DNA from: Dyadobacter sandarakinus
Lineage (GTDB): Bacteria; Bacteroidota; Bacteroidia; Cytophagales; Spirosomataceae
DNA length: 64,000 bases
NCBI RefSeq assembly: GCF_016894445.1
Contig: NZ_CP056775.1
Location: 5,947,001 to 6,011,000, forward strand
Reading direction: 5' to 3'
Positions 28,368-37,991 of this stretch are shown one piece after another. Position 1 is the first letter of the stretch; the number at the start of each line of letters is the position of its first letter. A program made the translations under genes and the position numbers. The notes below the pieces were generated by a model that searched no databases, had not been told where the DNA came from, and was given only the letters and a program-made list of their open reading frames with translations.

Positions 28368-30770
28368 ATGGAACCGATTACGATTGATGTTACACAAAAC
28401 ACTCCTTACGGGCAACAAAAAACCGACTCTTCCATATCATTCCGCAGCTTCATAAAGCTTCTTGAAAGCAGGGTTGGTACTGAGCAGACATTCAAAAGGA
28501 ACTTCTTCCAGCTTGTGCTGGACAAACTGCGGGCAGATCCGCGCTTTACGCAAAATATACCGTTGTCCGAAATCGGCAACTACCGCGAACAGCTCAGCTT
28601 GGTATATGGCATGCTGATGCCGCCTGTTACCAATGAAGAGGAAATATTCTGGGCGTTGGGTGCGCCGGTGAGCCCCATCGTTTTTTACGGAACTTCGGGT
28701 TTTTACCACCTGATCACCGAAAAAGGCGGTCATGAACTGCGTTGTGACCTGATTGATGATAAAGGTTTCAGTTTCAAACAAAAAGCTGAAATGCTTTACT
28801 CGTTTATCCTGGAAAGGTTATACCAGTTTCCTGCTTTTCATAACAATAATCTCATCATTACATTAAAGGACGACAGGACGCGCCTGCAGAAATACTATCG
28901 CCTTAATATTGATACCCGGTTCTGTGAAGTTTATCCCAAAGATGAACTGCCCCGCATTGATATAGACCAGATCAGGAATGAGCTGATGGAGCACGGCGAC
29001 GTGACGCGCCTGGCCGAACTCCTGCCGCACACTTTATTCCGGTTTGAAGGTTTTTCTATCCTGACCCTCACGGATGTGACCGCGGAGCATGCGGTGGAAA
29101 ATATCAAGAGCGCTATGCTTGAACGCGGCTCGTATGATAACGGGCAGAGCTACTTCGGGCATGTAGCCGAGTCGCTGCGGATGCTGGTGGGTAATCCGGA
29201 AGTGAACTTCGGCCTGATACCCCTGCTGAAAGTCAATAACAAAGTTGCATTCGACAAGAGCTTCATCCCGTTCAGCCGCATGATGAAGGCAGCCGAGCGC
29301 GACGATATTGCCGAGCAAATGTACAAAGGCATGGCAGAGGCATACTTTCATACGCCGAAGACATTCTTCCTGCGTACGGCCGATCGCCAGGGCGCGGAAG
29401 TAAGCCAGGCGGTGGAAATGCTGCGCCGCGATGGGCTGCAGTCTTATGCCCTCCTGCCGCTTTTCTTCGAAAAAAAGATTGTTGGTGTACTGGAAGCATT
29501 TTCTGAAACATCGGATGTGGTAGACGAGAAAGTAGCTGCACGGCTGGATATAGCCCTGCCGCTTGTGGCCCAGATGATGAACAGCTACATTGAGGAGTTC
29601 AATACCGAGATCGAGAATGTGGTACGTGACCGGTTTACATCGCTGCAACCCGCAGTGCAATGGAAATTCAGGGAAACTGCATGGCACTACCTCGCCGCCC
29701 GTAAAAAAGGCAAAAGCCAGGCTGCCGTGATCGAGCCGGTGTTTTTCAGGGACGTGTACCCGTTGTACGGCGCGATTGACATCCGCAACTCCACCATCGA
29801 GCGCAATCAGGCATTGCGCAGCGACCTGGAATGCCAGTTTATCATGCTGATCGATACGTTAACCGTATTGAAGCAGAAGCTGGGGTTCAATCTGACCGAC
29901 GAGCTGATTTTTAAATGCAGAAGGTGGCTGGCCGGGATCATGGATCCGAATGCAGGTCTGGACGAACTCAGGATTGTCGAATTTCTCGAAAACGAAGCAC
30001 ACCCTTTTCTCCACCATTTCAGGGAAAATGCCATGGTGGAGGTTGAAAGCAGTTATGCCATCGAGGAGCCGGGTGCAGCTGAGCTCATCGACCGCTACTT
30101 CGCGGCGATTGACGAAGAGACCGGCGCCGCCAATACCCACCGGCGCGACCTTGAATCGTCCATGCAGAAGATCAACGCATCGGTGAGTACCTACCTCGAC
30201 CTTTTCAAAACTGAGATCCAGCAGAGCTATCCCTGCTATTTTGAAAAATTCAGGACTGACGGGATCGAATATGATATCTATATCGGGCAATCCATTGAGC
30301 CTGGCCGTAAGTTCAGCGAACTTTATCTGAAAAACATCCGGCTGTGGCAGCTTACATCCATGGCAGCGATCACCCGCATCACGCATGCATTGATTTCCCA
30401 GATGGAAAAGCCGCTGCAAACAACCCAGCTCATCTTTATACATTCCAATAGCATTGACATCAGTTTCCGGGACGACGAGCGGCGGTTTGATGTGGAGGGA
30501 TCGTATAACATCCGTTACCAGGTTATCAAAAAACGGATTGACAAGGTACATATCAAAGATACCGGAGAACGGCTTGTACAGCCGGGCAAGATTGCCATGG
30601 TATATTCCAACAATAAATCGGCCGACGAATATGCAGGTTACATCCGCTTTTTGCAGGAAAAGAATACCTTGCTGAATGATCTCGAATACCTCGATCTGGA
30701 AGAGTTGCAGGGCGTAAGCGGACTGAAAGCCCTCCGTGTGGGCGTGAACCTCGAAGCGGATTGGGACTGA
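28368..30770 (+). CDS. Large GAF-domain protein of unknown function
   Basis: 800 residues, no signal peptide and no clear membrane segment. A GAF-like domain can be placed at about residues 260-420 (ADRQGAEVSQAVEMLRRDG, SYALLPLFFEKKIVGVLEAF). The N-terminal 250 and C-terminal 380 residues do not match any domain I know. A segment PLYGAIDIRNSTIERNQAL (about residue 466) faintly recalls the first metal-binding aspartate of class III nucleotide cyclases, but no second aspartate or transition-state residues follow. It leads a four-gene run with the HD/Pycsar-like protein 33 bp downstream, so sensing of a small molecule is a reasonable guess. Confidence 0.65.
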   Translation: MEPITIDVTQNTPYGQQKTDSSISFRSFIKLLESRVGTEQTFKRNFFQLVLDKLRADPRFTQNIPLSEIGNYREQLSLVYGMLMPPVTNEEEIFWALGAPVSPIVFYGTSGFYHLITEKGGHELRCDLIDDKGFSFKQKAEMLYSFILERLYQFPAFHNNNLIITLKDDRTRLQKYYRLNIDTRFCEVYPKDELPRIDIDQIRNELMEHGDVTRLAELLPHTLFRFEGFSILTLTDVTAEHAVENIKSAMLERGSYDNGQSYFGHVAESLRMLVGNPEVNFGLIPLLKVNNKVAFDKSFIPFSRMMKAAERDDIAEQMYKGMAEAYFHTPKTFFLRTADRQGAEVSQAVEMLRRDGLQSYALLPLFFEKKIVGVLEAFSETSDVVDEKVAARLDIALPLVAQMMNSYIEEFNTEIENVVRDRFTSLQPAVQWKFRETAWHYLAARKKGKSQAAVIEPVFFRDVYPLYGAIDIRNSTIERNQALRSDLECQFIMLIDTLTVLKQKLGFNLTDELIFKCRRWLAGIMDPNAGLDELRIVEFLENEAHPFLHHFRENAMVEVESSYAIEEPGAAELIDRYFAAIDEETGAANTHRRDLESSMQKINASVSTYLDLFKTEIQQSYPCYFEKFRTDGIEYDIYIGQSIEPGRKFSELYLKNIRLWQLTSMAAITRITHALISQMEKPLQTTQLIFIHSNSIDISFRDDERRFDVEGSYNIRYQVIKKRIDKVHIKDTGERLVQPGKIAMVYSNNKSADEYAGYIRFLQEKNTLLNDLEYLDLEELQGVSGLKALRVGVNLEADWD

Positions 30771-30802
30771 ACCTTGAAAATCCTTTTCAAATAAGACTGT
30801 AA

Positions 30803-32008
30803 ATGAACTACCAACACCGGCTGGAAAAAGTAAAGCAATTTGTTCGCAAACATTTTGACCAGCAGGAGCAGGTCAGTTTAAGCTATCATAACCTGGAACA
30901 TACCCGGGCCGTGGCGATCAATGCGGCAACCATTTCTGAGTATTACAACCTGGGCGAGCGTGAGAATTTCATTGTTCAGGCTGCGGCCTGGTTTCATGAT
31001 ACCGGCTATGTCAGCGGTGAGCCTGCCGGCCATGAGCAGCGCGGTGCCGAGCTCGCCGGCTCGTTTCTGCGCTCCGAGTCGATGGACGACAGCCTGGTAG
31101 AGGAGGTAAAAGGCTGCATTCTGGCTACTGTCTGGCCGCAGAGTCCACGTAATCTCCTGCAGGAAATTATCTGTGATGCCGACGTATTTCATTTTGGTAC
31201 CAAAGACTTTTCTGACTGGAATAAGCTGGTCCGGAAAGAGGCCGAGGAGCGCAAAGGCTATAAGATCGACAAAAATGACTGGCGCAAAGGTACCATCCGG
31301 CTGCTCGAATCGCACCAGTATCATACGGCGTACTGTCGCGAAAATCTGGGAGCACAAAAGGCCAGGAACATCGCGAAGCTGAAAGAAAAGGTAGAAGATT
31401 CAGGAGATATCCCTGCCACACCGGTGCCCTCCGTGGTGCCACCCCAGGAGCCCGACAGAAGGAAAGAGAAGGGCGAGCGGCCTGAAAAAGGCATTGAAAC
31501 CATGTTCCGCATCAGCTCCAACAACCACCAGCGACTGAGTGATATGGCCGACAACAAAGCCCATATTATGATCACGACCACGTCGATCATCATCTCTGTA
31601 CTGCTGAGTGTGCTCATCCGCAAGCTTGAAGACAATACCTACCTGATCATTCCCACGGTGCTGCTGCTCACAATTTGCATGATTACCATGGTATTTTCGA
31701 TTTTATCCACCCGGCCGTCAATCCCGGCGGGCACGTTTACCAGGGAGGACATTGAGGGCAAACGCGTGAACCTGCTGTTTTTCGGCAACTTTTACAAGAT
31801 GACCTATGACGAATACTCGGAAGGCATGCAGCGTATGATGAACGATCGCGAATTTTTATACGGAAGCCTGACCAAGGATGTGTACTCGCAGGGTGTTGTT
31901 TTAGGGAGAAAATACCGGCTCCTGCGTGTTGCCTACAATGTTTTTATGTTCGGCATCGTAGCATCGGTCATTGCATTTATCATCGCTTCCACCTTCATTG
32001 AGCATTGA
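30803..32008 (+). CDS. HD phosphohydrolase fused to a Pycsar-effector-like (DUF5706) membrane module
   Basis: 401 residues. The HD domain occupies residues about 20-135, with all ligands visible: YHNLEHT, AAWFHDTGY and CDADVFHFG. A charged linker follows (about 200-240, rich in Pro, Glu and Lys). The C-terminus has RISSNNHQRLSDMADNKAHIMITTTSII, then two pairs of hydrophobic segments, the arrangement of DUF5706 that is found as the membrane effector (PycTM) of Pycsar anti-phage systems. No pyrimidine cyclase gene (PycC) is adjacent. The HD part may break down a nucleotide that the membrane module responds to. A housekeeping role is as likely as defence. Confidence 0.8.
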   Translation: MNYQHRLEKVKQFVRKHFDQQEQVSLSYHNLEHTRAVAINAATISEYYNLGERENFIVQAAAWFHDTGYVSGEPAGHEQRGAELAGSFLRSESMDDSLVEEVKGCILATVWPQSPRNLLQEIICDADVFHFGTKDFSDWNKLVRKEAEERKGYKIDKNDWRKGTIRLLESHQYHTAYCRENLGAQKARNIAKLKEKVEDSGDIPATPVPSVVPPQEPDRRKEKGERPEKGIETMFRISSNNHQRLSDMADNKAHIMITTTSIIISVLLSVLIRKLEDNTYLIIPTVLLLTICMITMVFSILSTRPSIPAGTFTREDIEGKRVNLLFFGNFYKMTYDEYSEGMQRMMNDREFLYGSLTKDVYSQGVVLGRKYRLLRVAYNVFMFGIVASVIAFIIASTFIEH

Positions 32009-32856
32009 TGAGGCTATTTTCCATTACCATTCTGATGCTCGGCCTGCTTGCCGCCAACTGTACTACCGAGAACAAAAAACAGGTTGTGTATACCGACTAT
32101 GACCTGGGCAAGTCGGAGAAGTTTATCATGCCCGAAAGTCTGTCAGAAGTATCAGGTATTGCATTCAGCGGGGGGCGGAGTGATACCGTGTATGCTATTC
32201 AGGATGAAGATGGCAGCGTGTTCAGGCTTAAATGGGGCGAAAGCAATCAGAAACATACAAAGTTTGCAGGCAAGGGCGACTATGAAGATCTTGCGATTGT
32301 AGATGATACCATATATGTGCTCAATAGTAATGGGACGATCTACGCTTTTCCAGAAAGTGAAAATGCAAACGGAAAAGCTGCCGCAGTAACCGAATGGAAA
32401 AAAGTGCTGCCGAAAGGGGAGTATGAAGGTCTTGCTGCGGGCAGTACATCCGGCGAGCTGATCGTGCTCTGCAAGGATTGCCGGGATCATGATCCTGCGC
32501 ATGAGGCCGCTGCTTACCGCCTGCGCCGGAGCGGAGGAGAGCTCCGGGTATCAGGGCGGATTACCGTGAATGTGGATAAAATAAGGAAGCTTTCGGGAAA
32601 GTCGCCCAAAGAATTTCATCCCTCGGGGCTGGCTTACCAGCCGCAACTCAGAAAATGGTACATCATTTCTGCTGCCAACAAACTGCTTGTTGTCACTAAT
32701 ACAGACTGGGTGGTAAGCGAGGTTTTTCATTTAAACAGCAACAAGTTCAACCAGCCCGAAGGCATTGCATTTGACCTCGGCGGCGCACTGTACATTTCCA
32801 ATGAAGGCGATGATCTGACGAGCGGCAACATTCTCCGGTTTAATCTGAAACATTGA
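32008..32856 (+). CDS. SdiA-regulated-like beta-propeller lipoprotein
   Basis: 282 residues from the ATG at 32008, which overlaps the preceding stop by one base. A lipoprotein signal peptide with lipobox LAANC (cysteine near residue 18) is followed by repeated propeller-like strands (SEVSGIAFSGGRSDTVYAIQDEDG, YEDLAIVDDTIYVLNSNG, YEGLAAGSTSGELIVLCKD, FNQPEGIAFDLGGALYISNEGD). This is the pattern of SdiA-regulated/esterase-like propellers. It sits in the periplasm, probably anchored to a membrane. Function is unknown; it is co-transcribed with the metallophosphoesterase-barrel protein. Confidence 0.75.
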   Translation: MRLFSITILMLGLLAANCTTENKKQVVYTDYDLGKSEKFIMPESLSEVSGIAFSGGRSDTVYAIQDEDGSVFRLKWGESNQKHTKFAGKGDYEDLAIVDDTIYVLNSNGTIYAFPESENANGKAAAVTEWKKVLPKGEYEGLAAGSTSGELIVLCKDCRDHDPAHEAAAYRLRRSGGELRVSGRITVNVDKIRKLSGKSPKEFHPSGLAYQPQLRKWYIISAANKLLVVTNTDWVVSEVFHLNSNKFNQPEGIAFDLGGALYISNEGDDLTSGNILRFNLKH

Positions 32857-32867
32857 AAATTCCTGCT

Positions 32868-35800
32868 ATGCAATCATTTTTGCGGACAGGCTGGATCTTA
32901 TTCCTCCTTTCAGCCCTGGTATCATGTGCCGGGTACAAAACCTACCTGTCCGACGAAGGAAAAGGCTGGGAAAGCAATGCACCCGCACCTGGCTTGGTAC
33001 TCAAACATACGATGTACCTCATTGGTGATGCAGGCAATGACTCCCCCGAAAGCCGCGCACCTGTACTCGAATATCTCCGCGCCAGGCTGGGTGATGAGCC
33101 GGCAAGCAGCTCCATTCTTTTTATGGGCGATAATATTTACGAGTATGGTTTGCCGCCTGCCGACGACTCTGCCGCCCGCAAAGTTGCCGAGTTTCGCATC
33201 AACTCGCAGCTTGAAACGCTCGATAACTTCAAAGGCCGCCCCATTTTCATACCCGGGAACCACGACTGGCGGGGATGGGGTGTGAAGGGTCTGAAGCGCC
33301 AGGAAAAATACATTCAGAAGTACCTTAACGAACGCCGCGGCAAAAAAGACAAGGACGATTGGGAGGATTACTTTTTGCCGCTCGACGGCTGCTCCGGCCC
33401 GGAAGTAGTGGAGCTGAACGACAATGTGGTCGTGATTGTGGTGGACTCGCAGTGGTGGCTCACGGACTGGGATCGTGACAGCAGAATCAATGAAGGTTGT
33501 GAGATCCGGAACCGTGAACACTTTCGATTTATTTTTGAAAATGTCGTACGCAAATACCGCAGCAAGCAGGTGGTAATCGCCATGCACCATCCTCCGTATA
33601 CTTACGGCCCGCACGGCGGACGCTTTACAATCAAGCAGCATATCTTTCCGCTCACGGAGCTTAACCCGAAACTTTATATTCCATTGCCGGGCCTGGGCTC
33701 ATTGAGCGCATTGTTCAGGGCCGGTATTGGTTCGCGCCAGGATGTAGCCAACAAGCTGTACAGAGAACTGCGCGCCGCCGTGCTTGCAGGAGCCAGAAAA
33801 AACGGGAATTTTATCTTTGCCAGCGGCCATGAACATACACTCCAGTACATCGAAAATGACGGGCAATCCTTCATCGTGAGCGGCAGCGGGTCAAAAAACA
33901 GTCCGGTAAGTCTGGGCAAAGGATCGCAGTTCGCAACATCGTCCCTCGGCTACTCCACCCTGCTATTTTACGAAGGTGGCGAAACCTGGGTCAACTACTG
34001 GCAGGTGCAGCCCGACGGCAGGGAGGCCAAACTTGTTTATCGAAAAAAAATCAATGGGCGACAGGTAGCAGCAGTTCCCGACTCCACAAATTACGCCAGC
34101 TACCATGCTCATGCAGATTCGGTGCAAAGCAGGGTGAGTAGCACGCCGGTGAAACCTGTGGGAGGGTTTCACCGGTTTTTGTTTGGTGAACACAACAGAG
34201 CCCTGTACCTGCAATCCTACCCGTTTGCCACGCTGGATCTGAATAAAGAAAAAGGCGGCCTGGTACCCGTAAAGCAGGGCGGCGGCAACCAGACCAACTC
34301 GCTGAGGTTGCGGGCAGCGGACGGACGCGAGTATGTGCTTCGCGGGCTGACCAAAGATGTTACCCGCTTTCTGCCTTTTCCATTCAATCAGATGGTAGCG
34401 GCCCGGTACCTGGTCGAAGACAATTTTCTTTCTACCAATCCATTTGCACCATTATCCATGCCCGTGCTTGCGGATGCGGCGCAGGTGTATCATACCAATC
34501 CCAGGCTCGTGTATGTGCCGGCCCAACCCGCACTCAATATGTATAATCCGGTTTTTGGAGGTACAATGAACCTGCTGGAAGAGCGGCCCGACGGTAAAAA
34601 GTGGAAGAATGCTTCCTATTTTGGGAGACCGGACAAGATCATCGGAACCCCTGAGCTGGTTGAAAAACTGCTGGAAAGCAGTGCAGACAGGGTCGACGAG
34701 CACTGGGCCTTGCGCACACGGCTTTTTGATTTTATCGTGGGCGACTGGGACCGTCATGATGATCAGTGGGCCTGGGCGGCTATCCGCCAGAAGGATGACC
34801 AGACCTTGTACCGGCCCATTCCCCGGGACCGCGACCAGGCTTTTTCCATGTACGACGGTGTCGTGACCGGCATTGCCAGACTTACCCTGCCTTTTTTGCG
34901 CCAGCTGCAAAGCTTCAGTCCTGAGATGGCCAGCATGAAATGGACTACCTGGAGTGCCCGCCTCTTCGACCGTACTTTCCTGAATGGTCTCAGTTGGGAG
35001 GAATGGGAAAAACAGGTTCACTTCATCCAGACCAACCTGACCGACGATGTTATTGACCGGGCATTTGACAACTGGCCTGCCGAGGCACGTGCGATCGCCT
35101 CACCTGCACTCATCCGCAGCATGCGCACACGCAGGGACAACCTGATGCACATTGCCCGCACCCACTATGAATTTGTAAGCAAAACAGTTGCTGTCATTGG
35201 TACTGACGAAAATGAGCGTTTTATCATTGAGCGGCTCGACGATGATCATACGCGGGTAAGTGTGTTTGAGCTGGGCAGGGAAGGCCGGGTAAAGCGCCAG
35301 CATTTCTTGCGGACGTTTGACCACGCGGTAACGCACGAGCTGGTACTCTATGGCAATGGCGATAAGGATGAGTTTGTTGTAAAAGGTAAGGTAAACAAAG
35401 GCATTAGGCTCAGGCTCGTGGGCGGGACGGGCAGGGATACGTTCACCGACAGCTCGCGGGTCAGCGGAGCGGGCAGGAAGACCTGGGTTTATGACGATCT
35501 GGGAAATAATGTGGTGAACTCTGGCAGCGAAACCAGGGACAAGCGCAGCAGCCTGTACCGCTACAATGTTTACGACCGCAGAAATGCCGACAGCAACTAC
35601 GACATTACCATTCCGATCCCAATCTTAGGCGCTAACCCCGACGATGGATTTCTGCTGGGAGCCAACCTGAACATGACCCGGTACGGTTTCAAAAAAGAGC
35701 CCTATGCCTCTGTCCAGCACTTTGGCGGGAGCTATGCGTTCGCTACCAAAGGATTTAAAATCAATTACACAGGTGATTTTATTGATGCCCTCCGGCCTTT

Positions 35801-36653
35801 TGATTTTTACCTGGATACCTACTACCGTGGCCCTACCTACGCATTCAACTTTTCCGGGCTGGGAAATGCGTCGCAGCGCCCGGTTGACGATGCAGATTAT
35901 TACCGTGTGCGGCAAACCGCATTGCGGCTTTATCCCGCATTGAAAAAACGCTTTGGCGGTCACACGGGCTTTGTGTCGCTGGGGCCTGTTTTTGCCTTAT
36001 CCAAAATCCAGGACACGCCGGGCAGGTACATCACCAGCCATGAAAATGGTCTTCCGGCGAATGTATTTAACACGCGTTATTTCGGAGGAGGCAGGTTGCA
36101 GCTTGACCTCAGCAGTGTTGACAATATTTTCGCCCCTCACTCAGGCATCCGCTTCCACAGCGGATTGGACTGGACGCATAATTTTCAGAACGGACGCCAG
36201 TTTGCAGCACTGCAGGCACAGCTGGCTGTTTATTTCAGTCTGGATCAAAAAGAAAATGTGACCGTGGCAACGCAGGTAGGAACAGGGGTGAACTTTGGCA
36301 CCGGATATGAGTTTTTTCAAATGCCTGCGCTGGGAGGGAACCAGGGTTTGAGAGGGTACCGTACCGAGCGTTTTTATGGCAAAAGCAGCCTTTGGCACAG
36401 TACCGACGTGCGGTTCAGGCTGGGCAGCAGCTACAATCCGGCACTGCCGCTCAGCTATGGCCTGTTTGCAAGCTTCGACTATGGCCGCGTGTGGTTGCCC
36501 GGCGAGCATTCCGGCAACTGGCATGACAGCTATGGTGGTGGACTCTGGCTAGCACCGGTGGATATCCTTACGCTGGCGGCGGGCGTATTTATTCCCAAAG
36601 AAAAATCCGAAGAGAAGCCCCGGATTGCATTCAGGATAGGATATTGGTTTTGA
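32868..36653 (+). CDS. Metallophosphoesterase, kinase-like domain and outer-membrane barrel fusion
   Basis: 1261 residues from the ATG at 32868; the signal ends at a lipobox-like ALVSC. Residues about 45-330 form a calcineurin-like phosphoesterase with all motifs (LIGDAGND, MGDNIYEYG, IPGNHDW, AMHHPPYTYGPHG, ASGHEHT). A middle region (about 440-780) contains REYVLRGLTKDVTR, VGDWDRHDDQW and PIPRDRDQAF, which resembles the catalytic and metal loops of Fam20C/HipA/CotH-type kinases. The last 350 residues look like a BamA-type 16-strand surface-antigen barrel, ending FRIGYWF. It is therefore an outer-membrane anchored enzyme, probably facing the periplasm. It is last in a four-gene run. Confidence 0.8.
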   Translation: MQSFLRTGWILFLLSALVSCAGYKTYLSDEGKGWESNAPAPGLVLKHTMYLIGDAGNDSPESRAPVLEYLRARLGDEPASSSILFMGDNIYEYGLPPADDSAARKVAEFRINSQLETLDNFKGRPIFIPGNHDWRGWGVKGLKRQEKYIQKYLNERRGKKDKDDWEDYFLPLDGCSGPEVVELNDNVVVIVVDSQWWLTDWDRDSRINEGCEIRNREHFRFIFENVVRKYRSKQVVIAMHHPPYTYGPHGGRFTIKQHIFPLTELNPKLYIPLPGLGSLSALFRAGIGSRQDVANKLYRELRAAVLAGARKNGNFIFASGHEHTLQYIENDGQSFIVSGSGSKNSPVSLGKGSQFATSSLGYSTLLFYEGGETWVNYWQVQPDGREAKLVYRKKINGRQVAAVPDSTNYASYHAHADSVQSRVSSTPVKPVGGFHRFLFGEHNRALYLQSYPFATLDLNKEKGGLVPVKQGGGNQTNSLRLRAADGREYVLRGLTKDVTRFLPFPFNQMVAARYLVEDNFLSTNPFAPLSMPVLADAAQVYHTNPRLVYVPAQPALNMYNPVFGGTMNLLEERPDGKKWKNASYFGRPDKIIGTPELVEKLLESSADRVDEHWALRTRLFDFIVGDWDRHDDQWAWAAIRQKDDQTLYRPIPRDRDQAFSMYDGVVTGIARLTLPFLRQLQSFSPEMASMKWTTWSARLFDRTFLNGLSWEEWEKQVHFIQTNLTDDVIDRAFDNWPAEARAIASPALIRSMRTRRDNLMHIARTHYEFVSKTVAVIGTDENERFIIERLDDDHTRVSVFELGREGRVKRQHFLRTFDHAVTHELVLYGNGDKDEFVVKGKVNKGIRLRLVGGTGRDTFTDSSRVSGAGRKTWVYDDLGNNVVNSGSETRDKRSSLYRYNVYDRRNADSNYDITIPIPILGANPDDGFLLGANLNMTRYGFKKEPYASVQHFGGSYAFATKGFKINYTGDFIDALRPFDFYLDTYYRGPTYAFNFSGLGNASQRPVDDADYYRVRQTALRLYPALKKRFGGHTGFVSLGPVFALSKIQDTPGRYITSHENGLPANVFNTRYFGGGRLQLDLSSVDNIFAPHSGIRFHSGLDWTHNFQNGRQFAALQAQLAVYFSLDQKENVTVATQVGTGVNFGTGYEFFQMPALGGNQGLRGYRTERFYGKSSLWHSTDVRFRLGSSYNPALPLSYGLFASFDYGRVWLPGEHSGNWHDSYGGGLWLAPVDILTLAAGVFIPKEKSEEKPRIAFRIGYWF

Positions 36654-36664
36654 GGCAAAATGCT

Positions 36665-36979
36665 TTATTGCTCTGGTACCGGAAAACTGTTGATGCTGCC
36701 GGCGCCACATTCTTTGATTATGCCTGTTACTTTTTTTTCGTCAATATCGTCATTCACCAGCACGCTGAGCATGATCTCTGCTCCGGTTGGATTGTGGGCG
36801 GGTGCTGCCTGCTGAACCTGGGTTGAAGTCATCTGTCCATCGGTAAGGCGGTCACCGGGCGGCTCCACGCGGCTGGTAATTTCTATAAGCTCGTCGTCGA
36901 TCCCGTTTTGTACCAGTGTTTCTCTTGCCTGGCGGGCTTCATTTTCCTGTTTGAAAATACCGATTATCGTTTGTTTCAT
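36665..36979 (-). CDS. YflT-like stress protein
   Basis: 104 residues from the ATG at 36979; the frame is open further upstream but the domain begins at MKQTIIGIFKQENEARQARETL. The N-terminal ferredoxin-like strand-helix and the ending SVLVNDDIDEKKVTGIIKECGAGSI resemble general-stress YflT-type domains. Function is unknown. It is 65 bp downstream of the DUF4142 gene on the same strand, a stress-type pairing, and converges with the barrel protein gene 11 bp away. Confidence 0.6.
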   Translation of the reverse strand: MKQTIIGIFKQENEARQARETLVQNGIDDELIEITSRVEPPGDRLTDGQMTSTQVQQAAPAHNPTGAEIMLSVLVNDDIDEKKVTGIIKECGAGSINSFPVPEQ

Positions 36980-37044
36980 AAATATCAGGTTTAATACGTG
37001 TTGTTGATGTCCCGGCCAGCATCTGGCATCGTGGATTTCCGTGC

Positions 37045-37569
37045 TCATCTGCTGCTGACCAGCGTATCGTGCATTGCTTTCGCTTTATCAAGCCGGTTTA
37101 CAATGGCCGGCAGCTGGCTTGCAGCCCATTCTTTCAATGCATTATCCGAAGCATTTGTTGCCGCCTGATTGTACAACCGCTGCTGAGACAGGTGATGTCT
37201 TGCCATCATGTCCATGTAAGTCGAGTCAAAAAGGTTTTCAGGGGTTGTTGCCAGCGAGTCGAGCCGGCCTTGTTCTTCCCGCGAAAGTGTAGCAGAAAGT
37301 GAGATTTTACGTTCAACTGCGAGCGCTTTCAGCGAGGTTTGGATAGGCGTGTAAGCCTCCGTCATTTGCTGGCCGTATGCCGCCACAGCCGGGAACATCG
37401 CCTGGCTCGCAGCAATTTGTCCCGCATTGACCTGGAATAACCCGGCATCAGCACTCTGACTAATAAATTGCCTGTCGGCCTCACTCACCAGTCCGTCGCT
37501 CCGGTCACCATCCTTGCAGCCCGTGAAGAGGGTTATGAACATCAAACAAATCAAACCGGCGCGGAACAT
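37045..37569 (-). CDS. DUF4142 lipoprotein
   Basis: 174 residues from the ATG at 37569, giving a lipoprotein signal with lipobox LFTGC; a longer frame upstream has no signal. The DUF4142 domain follows: EADRQFISQSADAGLFQVNAGQIA, then YGQQMTEAYTPIQTSLKALA and YMDMMARHHLSQQRLYNQAA with the conserved His pair of this ferritin-like four-helix family. It is probably periplasmic. Expression may be stress-linked, by analogy with family members beside YflT-like genes. Confidence 0.8.
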   Translation of the reverse strand: MFRAGLICLMFITLFTGCKDGDRSDGLVSEADRQFISQSADAGLFQVNAGQIAASQAMFPAVAAYGQQMTEAYTPIQTSLKALAVERKISLSATLSREEQGRLDSLATTPENLFDSTYMDMMARHHLSQQRLYNQAATNASDNALKEWAASQLPAIVNRLDKAKAMHDTLVSSR

Positions 37570-37991
37570 AGCGTGTAAGTAAAGTGACGAGGCTGACCCG
37601 ATAATTACCATGCCAGTACGTTTCGAGTTTATTCTATACCAACATAAATGCATGGTTTGATCCCCCAAATTTTAATGTATGCCTTACGCTGATAGGAAGG
37701 TAAGTAAGTAAACCCCTGGTTACGGTTACAATTGGTTGTAGATTAGGTTATTACACTAACGTACACAGTTTGAATCAGTTAAATTTGATTTATCAGCAGT
37801 TGTTTAAAAAATCTATCGGTAAGTAATAATAATTCTACTAAGTTTTATGAAATTTGATTTAAATTACGAAAGGTGCATGTAAAGGATTTCGCCCATATTT
37901 GTGGTAAAATGCACGGTTTTTTGATAGTTGGCAGTGATTTGCGGTATTCATCATTAAAGTGCAGGATCAGCTGCCGTCAGGATTTAGTTTC
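37570..37991 (+). promoter_or_regulatory. Divergent intergenic region with -7 element
   Basis: 422 bases, AT-rich, no ORF supported. TAAATTTG at 37780-37787 is a perfect -7 element pointing right, but no TTTG is found 17-20 bases upstream. It may serve the PAS protein gene, leaving a long leader of about 200 bases. Confidence 0.35.

Noticed and set aside
28368-30770. Class III nucleotide cyclase domain in the GAF protein (IDIRNST segment)
   Set aside because: Only the first aspartate-like motif is similar; no second metal aspartate, glycine turn or transition-state Asn/Arg could be found, so a cyclase call is not supported.
30803-32008. A full Pycsar defence system
   Set aside because: A pyrimidine cyclase gene is missing in the neighbourhood and the four-gene run shows no mobile-element context; only the effector-like domain is claimed.
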